15,166 bases of DNA from Geoglobus sp. (GTDB lineage: Archaea > Halobacteriota > Archaeoglobi > Archaeoglobales > Archaeoglobaceae), in contig JALUWC010000111.1 in assembly GCA_027019885.1 (NCBI GenBank), positions 1 to 15,166 of the forward strand, written 5' to 3'. Within the stretch, counting starts at the first letter, position 1. Every line of letters begins with the position of its first letter. Below the pieces are notes generated by a model. The model searched no databases, was not told where the DNA came from, and worked only from the letters and a program-made list of their open reading frames with translations. Both the position numbers and the translations under genes were made by a program. Positions 1 through 7,401 of this stretch are shown piece by piece.

Positions 1-2
1 CC

Positions 3-323
3 TCATGAATCAAGCCAGTAATTGTCTTCTTTCTCATAATTATATTTGAACACGAGAATTTTAAGGTTTCCCTCCACGCTGTGGACTGTTTCTGGAGAGC
101 ACAGAAACACATCACCGCATTTTGCATGGTGTTTTTCATCTCCAATTTCAAGCGTTCCATTTCCGTCAACCACCACAAAGACCTCGGTCTGCTTCTTGTG
201 GAGGTGTCTGCTTACTTTTCCTCTTATCTCGACAAGCTGAACAAATGTGCCTTCATCAAATTTATGCAGTACGGAGACCATGTAATCTCCTCTATCCTCC
301 CATCTCTCAGCATTGAGCCTCAT
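3..323 (-). CDS. Small single-domain cupin protein
   Basis: Complete 106-residue protein with a single beta-barrel cupin fold. Cupin motif 1 is seen at residues 35-53, with probable metal ligands H40, H42 and E47 (HLHKKQTE). Motif 2 is at 70-81, with H81 as the fourth ligand. Small cupins of this kind bind a divalent metal and act as sugar isomerases, dioxygenases or ligand sensors; the substrate cannot be told from sequence. There is no signal peptide or membrane segment, so it is cytosolic. The ATG overlaps the gyrA stop as ATGA (320-323) and is preceded by AGGTGA, so it is translationally coupled as the last gene of the M20-dapF-dus-gyrA operon. Family assignment is firm; function is unknown. 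Confidence 0.85.
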   Translation of the reverse strand: MRLNAERWEDRGDYMVSVLHKFDEGTFVQLVEIRGKVSRHLHKKQTEVFVVVDGNGTLEIGDEKHHAKCGDVFLCSPETVHSVEGNLKILVFKYNYEKEDNYWLDS

Positions 324-2668
324 GAGTTCACCTGAACAGCCTTAACAACTCCATTTCTGGCAACAATAACTCCTGAGCTGTTTCTTCCCTGAACAGATAT
401 CTGATTCGCGTTTACGAGGATGGCGTTGCCGTCTCTGCTGAATGCCAGAATCCTGTCAAGTCTGACGAATTCTGAGAAAACCAAATCTCCCGTTTTCCCC
501 TTTACCCTGTAGGCTATAACTCCCATTCCTCCACGCCCTATTTTTCTGAACTCCTTGATTCTTGTTCTTTTGCCATATCCGTTTTCTGTCAGCAGTAAGA
601 TTTCGTCTCCATTCCCGCAGTCCATCCATGCAATTCTGTCATTCCCTCTCAGCTTTACAGCCCTGACACCCTTTGCATTCCTGCCGTAAACCGGAATATG
701 TGAGGCATCGAACCTTATCAGCATGCCCTTTCTGGTTGAGATTATCACATCCTTACCCTCGACAAACTTTACAGAGCTCACATTCCCATTTGTGGCAATA
801 ATCCCCCCTCTCTTTGCATTCTCAAAGTCCTCAACATTAACAGCTTTGATGTATCCGTCGTCTGTCAGAATCATGACTCTCCCCGAGAACTCGGGAACTG
901 ATATTGCTGAAACAACGTAGTCACCGCTGTCAAGCGAGATGAGGTGTTTGAGACTTGTTCCCCTTGCTGTTCTGTCAAGCTTCGGAATTTCATAGGGATG
1001 TATCCAGTAAGCTTTTCCCCGCTTTGTGAAAATTAACAGCTTGTGGATTGTGTTAACAACACTAACAGATGAGATCTCATCTTCAGTTCTGAGATTTATT
1101 CCAAGAACTCCACTCCCACCTCTTGATTGAGATCGGAAAGCATTGATGTCAATCCTCTTTGCGTAGCCTCCCCTGGTTATGACGAGGAGATTTGTCTCTT
1201 CAGATATTAGATCCTCGTGGTTTATGTCCTGGAATCCGTGGGTTATTTTTGTTCTTCTACCATCTCCAAATCTCTCCTTGATTTCAAAGGTCTCATTTAC
1301 AATTATCTCATCTATTCTTGCTTTGCTGCTCAGAATCTCCCTGAACTCATTTATTTTGTTTATCAGATCTCTGTGTTCTTTCAAAAGAGCATCAATTTCC
1401 ATGGCTGTAAGTTTCTGTAATCTCATCTGCAGAATCGCATCTGCCTGCCTCTCTGTCAGATTGAATCTCTCCATCAGCCTCTCTCTTGCAACAGACACGC
1501 TCTCTGACTTTTTGATTATCTCAATTGCAGTATCTATGTTCTCAACGGCAATCTTCAGTCCCTCAACTATATGCAGTCTCTCCTCAGCCTTTTTCAGCTC
1601 AAATTCGGTTCTTCTCCTTACTATAACTCTCCTGTGGTTTACAAACTCGGATATGATGTCCCTGAGTGTCAGGATTTTTGGCTGATTGTTCACCAAGGCT
1701 AAGTTGATTATGCCGAACGTTGTTTGCAGAGGAGTGTACTTGTAGAGCTTGTTAAGAGCGACATTCACATTTGCCCCGCTTCTCAGCTCAATGACAATTC
1801 TTATCCCCTCTCTGTCTGATTCATCTCTGACAGATTTTATCTCCTCTATCTTGCCATCTCTTGCAAGCTCTGCAATCTTCTCAACCAGATTTGCCTTGTT
1901 AACCTGATACGGGATCTCCCTTATTATCAGCGTTCCATCCTCTACTTCTACTCTCCCTCTCACCACCACCTTTCCTCTTCCGGTTCTGTAGGCTTCCTTT
2001 ATTCCGTCTGATCCGACAATGGTCCCGCCTGTCGGGAAATCTGGGCCCTTTATAAACTTCATGAGCTCATCAATTTCTATGTCCTCATCGTTGATGTATG
2101 CAACAATTGCATCGCAAACCTCTGACAAATTGTGAGGGGGCATGTTTGTTGCCATTCCGACAGCAATTCCGCTTGATCCATTTATCAGGAGATTGGGGAT
2201 CTTTGCGGGGAGAACTGAGGGTTCTTTGAGAGTTGCATCAAAATTCGGAATGAAATCAACAGTGTCCTTCTCAATGTCTGCAAGCATCTCCTCAGCCATT
2301 TTTGTGAGTCTTGCCTCGGTGTATCTCATTGCTGCTGCTCCATCTCCATCTATGCTTCCAAAATTCCCCTGTCCATCAACGAGTGTGTACCTCAAATTGA
2401 AGTCCTGAGCCATTCTGACAAGAGCATCGTAAACTGCTGAATCCCCATGGGGGTGGTATTTGCCCAGCACATCTCCAACTATCCTGGCACACTTTCTGTA
2501 TGGTCTGTTACTGAAAAGCCCCATCTCATACATTGCATACAGTATTCTCCTCTGCACGGGCTTTAAACCATCTTTAACATCTGGTAATGCTCTCCCAACA
2601 ATAACACTCATGGCATAATCGATATACGAGCTTTTGAGTTCCTCGTTAATGTCCTTTGCAATTTCCAT
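320..2668 (-). CDS. gyrA: DNA gyrase subunit A
   Basis: 782 residues, full length for an archaeal GyrA. With GyrB it introduces negative supercoils using ATP. The N-terminal breakage-reunion domain has the catalytic tyrosine Y116 (AAMRYTEAR), which forms the 5'-phosphotyrosyl bond. The quinolone-binding region [13 protein letters not shown] (69-81) keeps S77 and D81, equivalent to E. coli S83 and D87. A coiled-coil arm follows around 350-450, then a C-terminal beta-pinwheel from about 490 to 782 with repeated blade motifs. The GyrA box, usually QRRGGKG, reads QSRGGSG at 514-520, so two basic residues are replaced by serine. The ATG overlaps the upstream stop by one base (TGATG) with GAGGTG ahead of it. 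gyrB is not in the window. Gyrase in Archaeoglobales is known to be of bacterial origin. ParC is less likely because the box is recognisable and archaea rarely carry topoisomerase IV. Confidence 0.96.
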   Translation of the reverse strand: MEIAKDINEELKSSYIDYAMSVIVGRALPDVKDGLKPVQRRILYAMYEMGLFSNRPYRKCARIVGDVLGKYHPHGDSAVYDALVRMAQDFNLRYTLVDGQGNFGSIDGDGAAAMRYTEARLTKMAEEMLADIEKDTVDFIPNFDATLKEPSVLPAKIPNLLINGSSGIAVGMATNMPPHNLSEVCDAIVAYINDEDIEIDELMKFIKGPDFPTGGTIVGSDGIKEAYRTGRGKVVVRGRVEVEDGTLIIREIPYQVNKANLVEKIAELARDGKIEEIKSVRDESDREGIRIVIELRSGANVNVALNKLYKYTPLQTTFGIINLALVNNQPKILTLRDIISEFVNHRRVIVRRRTEFELKKAEERLHIVEGLKIAVENIDTAIEIIKKSESVSVARERLMERFNLTERQADAILQMRLQKLTAMEIDALLKEHRDLINKINEFREILSSKARIDEIIVNETFEIKERFGDGRRTKITHGFQDINHEDLISEETNLLVITRGGYAKRIDINAFRSQSRGGSGVLGINLRTEDEISSVSVVNTIHKLLIFTKRGKAYWIHPYEIPKLDRTARGTSLKHLISLDSGDYVVSAISVPEFSGRVMILTDDGYIKAVNVEDFENAKRGGIIATNGNVSSVKFVEGKDVIISTRKGMLIRFDASHIPVYGRNAKGVRAVKLRGNDRIAWMDCGNGDEILLLTENGYGKRTRIKEFRKIGRGGMGVIAYRVKGKTGDLVFSEFVRLDRILAFSRDGNAILVNANQISVQGRNSSGVIVARNGVVKAVQVNS

Positions 2669-3414
2669 CAGACCACCTCAATCTTAGAAGCAAGAATATC
2701 ATCCATCAGGAGTTTTTTAAATATATCCTTATCCTGAAGAGCTTTTCTTGCGAGAGAAACAAGCTTTGCTCCCGATTCTATCATCTTTCTTGCAGATTCC
2801 ACATCCCTGACAGAGTTGTTACCAATAACACTTCCAGTCTCTGAGACTTTCCTGACAAGCTTGTAATCTGCTCCCTTCTTTGGGAGCATGGCATCAACAT
2901 GAATCATGAAGGCTCCGCTGTCAAAAATTGATTGGGAAAGGAGCCCATAATCCACTTTGAGTCCTCCTCTTATCTTCACAATTGTATCCGCATACTTGGA
3001 GGATATTTCCACTATCTTCACAAGCTTTTCCTGGTTGAAGAGCAAGCTCTGCCCGCATCCAATCTCAAGAAACTCAGGCTGTCTGCAGTGGGCATTTATT
3101 TCAATAACTGCATTAAATTCAGATGCAAGCCTTGCAGCACTGATGTACCCCTCAAGCGTTGCAGATCTGATGTTTATACCGATAATTTTTCCAGAGCTGA
3201 GAGCATTTTCAAGCTGCTTTTTAATCCCTGATATGGGATCGCTGAATATGAACTCCCGTCTGCCTCTCTTAACAGCCTTCACTCCAGCCTCCATGGACTT
3301 TCTGTCAGCGTTGAATCCCCCAAGTATGACAAAGCCTGCATCAAACTTTTTTGCGAATTCCCAGTCATTGATTCCTGCCATGGCAGACAGACAGAGTCTA
3401 TTGGGGAATATCAT
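2668..3414 (-). CDS. NifR3/Dus-related archaeal TIM-barrel flavoprotein
   Basis: 248 residues resembling the archaeal branch of the dihydrouridine synthase superfamily (I recall TIGR00736, nifR3-related archaeal). The N-terminal MAGIND (11-16) matches the Dus MAG(V/I)TD signature. The C-terminal [16 protein letters not shown] (197-212) matches the phosphate/FMN-binding part of the barrel. The usual Dus catalytic block NxxGCP is replaced by INAHCRQPE (106-114), leaving C110 as the candidate active cysteine. The protein lacks the roughly 70-residue C-terminal helical tRNA-binding domain of true Dus enzymes. It is therefore probably an FMN-dependent oxidoreductase, but tRNA dihydrouridine synthesis is not supported. 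The start ATG has GGAGG nine bases upstream and lies inside dapF (17-base overlap). Its stop shares a base with the gyrA start. Confidence 0.8.
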   Translation of the reverse strand: MIFPNRLCLSAMAGINDWEFAKKFDAGFVILGGFNADRKSMEAGVKAVKRGRREFIFSDPISGIKKQLENALSSGKIIGINIRSATLEGYISAARLASEFNAVIEINAHCRQPEFLEIGCGQSLLFNQEKLVKIVEISSKYADTIVKIRGGLKVDYGLLSQSIFDSGAFMIHVDAMLPKKGADYKLVRKVSETGSVIGNNSVRDVESARKMIESGAKLVSLARKALQDKDIFKKLLMDDILASKIEVV

Positions 3415-4252
3415 TCCACAGTTCCTCCAGATTCAGATGACCATCTGCAACTCTCGTGGCTTTTCCTGTCATGAATGCTCTGCCATCCCTGAACTCGATT
3501 ATCAATCTCCCACCCCTTGTCAGGATATCAACTCTGCTGTTGGCTATGCCCAGTTTAAATGCCACTGCAGCAACCGCCGTGCTTCCCGTACCGCAGCTCA
3601 GAGTTTCGTTTTCAACTCCCCTCTCGTAAGTCCTTATTCGAATTCTCTCTCTGCTCAGAACTCTCGCAAAATTGACATTGATTCCCTCAGGGAAAAGATC
3701 ACTGTATCTGAGCTTTCTTGCCACCGGAACTATATCAAAATCGAGAGCATCAACGAAGATGACAGCATGGGGCACCCCTGTATTGACCGCAAACACTTCA
3801 AATTTTTCTCCATCGATCTCCATATCCCTGCCCCATACCTCCTCTCTCGCAGGAATCTTCTCCCGATCAAATTCAGGAGTTCCCATATCGACTTTTACCC
3901 ACCACCCTTCAGAATCTTTACTGACGTCCAAGGTCAGCACTCCTGCCAAGGTCTCGATTTTGAGAGGAGGCTCGGAGTATCCTTCCTCCACCATATACCT
4001 TGAGAAGCATCTTATACCATTTCCACACATCTCAGCCTCGCTTCCATCAGAATTGAAGTATCTGAATCTGGCGTCTGCCTTTTCAGATCTCTGAACAAAA
4101 AGGACTCCATCAGCACCAATTCCAAAGTATCTGTTTGCAACTGCCCTCACAAAATCCGGCTTTTTTTCTTCATCAATTATCTCGCCATTAAACTCATCAA
4201 TGAGTATGAAATCATTTCCGTTTCCGTGCATTTTCGTGAATTTCACTCTCAA
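3398..4252 (-). CDS. dapF: Diaminopimelate epimerase
   Basis: 284 residues, normal length. It is a PLP-independent racemase converting LL-2,6-diaminopimelate to the meso form, the last step before DAP decarboxylation to lysine. Two pseudo-symmetric halves each supply a catalytic cysteine: C76 in EMCGNGIRCF and C220 in LSCGTGSTAVA. The substrate-binding HGNGNDFI is at 9-16. Archaeoglobi lack peptidoglycan, so lysine synthesis is the expected role. The start is TTG at 4252, sharing TTGA with the stop of the M20 gene. GGAGGTGA lies just upstream and supports this start over the GTG two codons later. It is second in the operon and translationally coupled on both sides. Confidence 0.96.
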   Translation of the reverse strand: MRVKFTKMHGNGNDFILIDEFNGEIIDEEKKPDFVRAVANRYFGIGADGVLFVQRSEKADARFRYFNSDGSEAEMCGNGIRCFSRYMVEEGYSEPPLKIETLAGVLTLDVSKDSEGWWVKVDMGTPEFDREKIPAREEVWGRDMEIDGEKFEVFAVNTGVPHAVIFVDALDFDIVPVARKLRYSDLFPEGINVNFARVLSRERIRIRTYERGVENETLSCGTGSTAVAAVAFKLGIANSRVDILTRGGRLIIEFRDGRAFMTGKATRVADGHLNLEELWNDIPQ

Positions 4253-5187
4253 CTCATCACCTCCCTGTTTACGCTTTCAATTATTTTCGAAGCCTCCTGA
4301 ATCTCTTTTATGGAAATCTTTTCTCTCTCAGTGTGACATTCTTCAAGATTTCCCGGACCCCAGACAGTCACTTTCCACCCGCATTTCTTGAAATGGTAGG
4401 CATCTGTCCATGAACGCATCACAATTCTGCCCTTTGAATACCTCTCGATCTCCTCGATTGTGTCGCACTCAATTGGCTCGTAGAAGTCAAAGAACTCGAA
4501 TTCAGCATCCAGCATGCTCAGTTCATCTTTAACGCTGTCAATGCCAACTTCGCTGTCAAATATGAAGCTGAGCCTGACTCTGCATCTGTCCGGGACTGCG
4601 TAGAGATTGCATCCTCCAGCAAACTCCTGAATTGAAAAGGTGTACTTTGCTTTAAGCTTTGATATTTCATCAATTGCCTTTTCCACAGCATTCGTTCCCT
4701 TCTCAAAGTATGCACCGTGAACAGCCCTACCTTCAAATTTCAAAATGACTTCTGCACTTCCAAGCTGTTTGGAGGCTGTTTTGAGTTCGGTTGGCTCCAT
4801 AACAACAGCTCTGCCGGAAAACTCTTTTGCAAAAAGCTTTGATCCGCTCCCACCCTCTTCCTCATCAACGAGAAATGCAAGATTAATTCCGAGATCATCA
4901 AAACTTGTTATTGCGTGAAGGATTGCGGCTATCGAACCCTTTGCATCTGCGACGCCTGTACCGTATGCAAATTCTTCATCAAACCTGAAATCAGAAATTT
5001 TTTCCACAGTATCGAGATGGGTGACAAACCATAAATCTGATTCTCCTCTCAGAAACAGGTTTCCAGCCTCATCTGTCCTGGCTTTAAATCCTGCATCGTT
5101 CAGATAGTCTTTGACGTATTCTTTGACCTTCTCCTCATTTCCTGACGGGGATTCGATTTCCACAAGCTCTCTGAGAATATCCAGCAT
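4249..5187 (-). CDS. M20-family metallo-deacylase (DapE/ArgE/LysK-like)
   Basis: 312 residues of the M20 zinc-hydrolase family, short compared with about 350-380 for DapE or ArgE. Residues expected for a co-catalytic two-metal site are visible: H57 and D59 in THLDTV, bridging D81 in GVADAKG, general base E109 and ligand E110 in DEEEGGSGS, E131 in MEPTEL, and H285 in ECHTERE. The lid/dimerisation region (about 147-245) includes H157 near GRAVHGAY. Family members remove acyl groups from succinyl-DAP, acetylornithine or LysW-bound lysine. Position immediately before dapF suggests an acyl-amino acid in lysine/DAP metabolism, but no LysW or other pathway genes are nearby, so the substrate is open. 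No Shine-Dalgarno precedes the ATG; a TATA-like AT-rich block 28 bases upstream suggests a leaderless mRNA. Confidence 0.85.
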   Translation of the reverse strand: MLDILRELVEIESPSGNEEKVKEYVKDYLNDAGFKARTDEAGNLFLRGESDLWFVTHLDTVEKISDFRFDEEFAYGTGVADAKGSIAAILHAITSFDDLGINLAFLVDEEEGGSGSKLFAKEFSGRAVVMEPTELKTASKQLGSAEVILKFEGRAVHGAYFEKGTNAVEKAIDEISKLKAKYTFSIQEFAGGCNLYAVPDRCRVRLSFIFDSEVGIDSVKDELSMLDAEFEFFDFYEPIECDTIEEIERYSKGRIVMRSWTDAYHFKKCGWKVTVWGPGNLEECHTEREKISIKEIQEASKIIESVNREVMS

Positions 5188-5225
5188 CAGAAGAATTTTT
5201 TACCTTGAGTAATAAAAATCCATCT
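5188..5225. promoter_or_regulatory. Divergent promoter region, M20 operon / GNAT gene
   Basis: The gap between the M20 ATG (5187) and the GTG at 5226 is only 38 bases. On the minus strand, ATTTTTATT (5211-5219) is centred 28 bases from the M20 ATG. On the plus strand, AATTTTTTACC (5193-5203) is centred about 27 bases from the GTG at 5226. Both spacings suit archaeal TATA boxes driving leaderless transcripts, and neither gene has a Shine-Dalgarno. The two boxes lie about 17 bases apart, so preinitiation complexes would compete. This is inferred from spacing and base composition. Confidence 0.5.
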
Positions 5226-5687
5226 GTGATAGTCAGGAAGGTTGATAGAGAGGACATTAACAGCTTTGTTGAGATCTACATCGAATCATACGAGGGCTTT
5301 GAAGAATACGCATACACAAGCAGGAGGGAAATAAGAAATTACTTCAAGTGGCTTTATGGCAGAGACAGGGATGGTTTTCTCGTTGTAGAGATCGAAGAGC
5401 CCATTGGCTTTTCAGCCTGTGATTCCAACTGGATAAGTCCATTTGAGCGTGAGAAGGTTGCAGAGCTTCATGAGCTTTTTATTAAAAAGGAATTCAGGGG
5501 CAAAGGAATTGCCTCAAGGCTTTTGAGGGAGAGTGAGAAATACGGAGTTGAGAGGGGAAGGAGAATTATGGGACTGTGGGTAGGAAGAAAAAATTATCCG
5601 GCGATAAAATTCTATGTCAAGAATGGATTTACAGAAACTGGAGAGCTTGGAAAATGGATAAGGATGGTGAAGGAATTGAAATTGTGA
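5226..5687 (+). CDS. GNAT-family N-acetyltransferase
   Basis: 153 residues from GTG at 5226. The frame is open back to a TTG at 5205, but the GTG gives the usual GNAT N-terminus (MIVRKVDREDI) and has a TATA-like box at the right distance. The acetyl-CoA pyrophosphate loop is seen as EFRGKGIASRLL (residues 89-100), the Q/RxxGxG/A motif A. The C-terminal motif B is NYPAIKFYVKNGF. The enzyme should transfer an acetyl group from acetyl-CoA to an amine; the acceptor cannot be predicted. It is one of only two plus-strand genes here, divergent from the M20 operon. Its end lies eight bases from the end of the convergent aminotransferase gene, leaving no room for a separate terminator. Confidence 0.85.
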   Translation: MIVRKVDREDINSFVEIYIESYEGFEEYAYTSRREIRNYFKWLYGRDRDGFLVVEIEEPIGFSACDSNWISPFEREKVAELHELFIKKEFRGKGIASRLLRESEKYGVERGRRIMGLWVGRKNYPAIKFYVKNGFTETGELGKWIRMVKELKL

Positions 5688-5695
5688 TGTAATCG

Positions 5696-6841
5696 TTAAA
5701 TAGAGTTCACGAACTCCTCCATTCTTTCAGCAGCCGTTTTCAGTTTCTCCATTGAGACTGCGTAGGCACATCTCACATAATTTTTCCCGCACTCTCCGAA
5801 TGCATCTCCGGGGACGACAGCAACATTCTTTTCAAGGAGCAATCTTTCAGCAAATTCTTCACCATTCAATCCCGTACTGCTTACCTTTGGAAAAGCATAG
5901 AATGCCCCGTCTGGCATGACAACATCAAAGAATTCTCTCAACCTTCTCACAAAGAAGTTTCTCCTCCTCATGTATTCCGATCTCATCCTTTCGAGCTCAT
6001 CATCGCCATTCTTCAAAGCCTCAAGAGCTCCAATCTGAGCTGTGACGGGAGCGCAGAGCATGGAGTACTGATGTATTTTCACCATTGCATTGAGAATCTC
6101 TTCAGGGGCTATGGCATATCCTATCCTCATCCCGGTCATAGCAAACCCCTTTGAAAAGCCATTGAGCACGATGCATCTTTCAAACATTCCGTTAAGCCCG
6201 GCGATGCTGAAATGCCTGAAGTTGTAGCTCAGCTCTGCGTAGATCTCATCTGAAATGATTAAGCAATCAAGTTCATTAACCGCATCTGCTATCTCTTCAA
6301 CTTCCTTCTTTTTCAGACTCACTCCTGTCGGGTTATTTGGGTAGTTAACCATGATTGCCTTTATATTTTCATTTCTGAATCTGACAATATCCTCGTATGT
6401 GATCCTGAACTCGGGGTTGGTTGGAATTGTTATAACCTCTGCCCCAGCGATATGAGCGAGGGGTTTGTAGGAAACATACACCGGTTCCGGAATGAGAATC
6501 TTGTCGCCGGGATTTATTACTGCTCTGAGGGCGAGGTCTATGCCCTCGCTAACTCCCGTCGTGATAAATACATTTTCATGGCTTGATTCGACGCCAAATT
6601 TTTTGTAATACTCTGCAATCGCTTCCCTAAGCTCAGGCAGACCGTAGTTTGATGTATAGGATGTTATCCCCTTCTCAAGGCTGTATATCATCTCCTCCCT
6701 TATCCTCCATGGAACGCTGAAATCAGGCTCTCCAACCCCAAGACTGATAACGTCCTCTCTCCCTATTATGAGCTCAAAAAACCTTCTGATACCTGAGGGT
6801 TTGAGTTCGTTAACCCTTTTGTTTATGACATCACGGGACAA
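5696..6841 (-). CDS. PLP-dependent class I/II aminotransferase (AspC/DapL2-like)
   Basis: 381 residues from TTG at 6841. This start is chosen because AGGAGG (6849-6854) lies seven bases upstream and it gives MSRDVINKRV, normal for the family. The frame runs on to an ATG at 6871, but that lies deep inside the regulator gene. Fold type I aminotransferase: PNNPTG (168-173), SDEIY (197-201) and the PLP lysine K231 in FSKGFAMTGMRIGY, with R239 binding the cofactor phosphate. It moves an amino group between an amino acid and a 2-oxo acid. Archaeal relatives are annotated as aspartate or alanine aminotransferases, and some act on LL-DAP (DapL2 type), which could matter given dapF nearby. The specificity is not resolved. 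It overlaps the end of the Lrp/AsnC gene by 11 bases and is surely cotranscribed with it. Confidence 0.9.
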   Translation of the reverse strand: MSRDVINKRVNELKPSGIRRFFELIIGREDVISLGVGEPDFSVPWRIREEMIYSLEKGITSYTSNYGLPELREAIAEYYKKFGVESSHENVFITTGVSEGIDLALRAVINPGDKILIPEPVYVSYKPLAHIAGAEVITIPTNPEFRITYEDIVRFRNENIKAIMVNYPNNPTGVSLKKKEVEEIADAVNELDCLIISDEIYAELSYNFRHFSIAGLNGMFERCIVLNGFSKGFAMTGMRIGYAIAPEEILNAMVKIHQYSMLCAPVTAQIGALEALKNGDDELERMRSEYMRRRNFFVRRLREFFDVVMPDGAFYAFPKVSSTGLNGEEFAERLLLEKNVAVVPGDAFGECGKNYVRCAYAVSMEKLKTAAERMEEFVNSI

Positions 6842-7328
6842 TTGCCAGCCTCCTGTCCTCGTCATCCTCAAACAGAATCACACCCTCTTCTTTGTATGTT
6901 CTCAGGAGGAAGTGAGTTACGGTGTCTCTTACCTCAGGAATTGTTGAGATCTTTTCGGCAATAAAGAAAGATATATCTTTGAGGGATCTTCCCCTGACAA
7001 CAACCTGAAAGTCGTAATCACCGCTCACAAGCCTCACCGCATGAACCTCAGGGAATTTGGCAATTCTCTTTGCAATATCGTCATAACCCTTCTCCCTTGT
7101 CAGATTAACTCTCACATCTATTATCGCATATACTTCCTCTACCCCGGCTTTTTCCCAGTCAACAATTGCCTTGTACTTCAGGATTACACCATCATCTTCA
7201 AATTTTTTAACAATCCTTTCAACCTCCCCTCTCTCCATATTCAGCATTTCGGAGATCTCAGATGGAGTTAGCTTGCTGTTACTCTCAAGGAGCTTGAGAA
7301 TCTCTATCTCGTGATTCAATTCTACCAC
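6831..7328 (-). CDS. Lrp/AsnC-family transcription regulator
   Basis: 165 residues from GTG at 7328, or 162 from TTG at 7319; the second start has AGGTG (part of AAGGTGG) six bases upstream and is at least as likely. An N-terminal winged helix-turn-helix (about 5-55: LTPSEISEMLNMERGEVERI) binds DNA. A C-terminal RAM domain (about 65-150) carries SGDYDFQVVVRG and would bind an amino acid and drive octamer assembly. Archaeal relatives repress their own gene and control amino acid metabolism. Here the next gene in the operon is an aminotransferase, so that is the obvious target. A palindrome overlapping the predicted transcription start supports autoregulation. The effector amino acid is not predictable. 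Confidence 0.93.
   Translation of the reverse strand: MVELNHEIEILKLLESNSKLTPSEISEMLNMERGEVERIVKKFEDDGVILKYKAIVDWEKAGVEEVYAIIDVRVNLTREKGYDDIAKRIAKFPEVHAVRLVSGDYDFQVVVRGRSLKDISFFIAEKISTIPEVRDTVTHFLLRTYKEEGVILFEDDEDRRLAIVP
6849..6854 (-). promoter_or_regulatory. Shine-Dalgarno deciding the aminotransferase start
   Basis: The minus strand reads AGGAGG, followed by seven bases and TTG at 6841. This perfect match to the archaeal anti-Shine-Dalgarno lies inside the 3' end of the Lrp/AsnC coding sequence. It marks TTG 6841 as the aminotransferase start rather than the upstream ATG codons at 6871 and 6865. Confidence 0.8.
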
Positions 7329-7332
7329 CTTC

Positions 7333-7348
7333 CAGCATTTAAACGCTG
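7333..7348. promoter_or_regulatory. Candidate Lrp-type operator palindrome
   Basis: CAGCATTTAAACGCTG is a 16-base inverted repeat that matches its reverse complement except for one base pair. Two GC-rich CAGC/GCTG arms flank a TTTAAA core, which resembles the general layout of Lrp sites. It sits between the TATA-like block and the start of the Lrp/AsnC gene, over the expected transcription start, where binding would block RNA polymerase. Confidence 0.5.
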
Positions 7349-7360
7349 AATTTTAAAATT
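7349..7360 (-). promoter_or_regulatory. TATA-like element of the Lrp-aminotransferase operon
   Basis: AATTTTAAAATT is a perfect 12-base palindrome inside an AT-rich run, centred about 27 bases upstream of GTG 7328 and 36 upstream of TTG 7319. The purine-rich GGAAAA on its upstream side (minus strand) could serve as the BRE. It is the only good TATA candidate in this 73-base gap. Being symmetric, it could also form part of an extended regulator site. Confidence 0.5.
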
Positions 7361-7401
7361 TTTTCCATCAGCAAACCGCATGCAAATCGTTCATCCGTGA
7401 A

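Noticed and set aside
1179..1685. A 168-codon plus-strand open frame within gyrA
   Set aside because: It is opposite the GyrA coiled-coil region. The hydrophobic, serine-rich translation is an artefact of reading the complement of a charged helical coding sequence.
320..2668. Possible topoisomerase IV ParC rather than GyrA
   Set aside because: A recognisable though altered GyrA box and a full six-blade-sized C-terminal domain are present, and Archaeoglobi are known to carry gyrase.
2957..4003. A 348-codon plus-strand open frame across dapF and the Dus-like gene
   Set aside because: It is antisense to two well-identified genes with conserved catalytic motifs. Its translation is serine/proline-rich with no family features, as expected for a shadow frame.
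6842..6871. Ten-codon N-terminal extension of the aminotransferase from ATG 6871
   Set aside because: It lies inside the regulator gene, has no ribosome site at proper spacing, and the TTG at 6841 follows a perfect AGGAGG.
7361..7401. Terminator hairpin between the pilin stop and the Lrp promoter
   Set aside because: No stem of meaningful length was found; only a short A/T run exists, which already serves as the TATA region.
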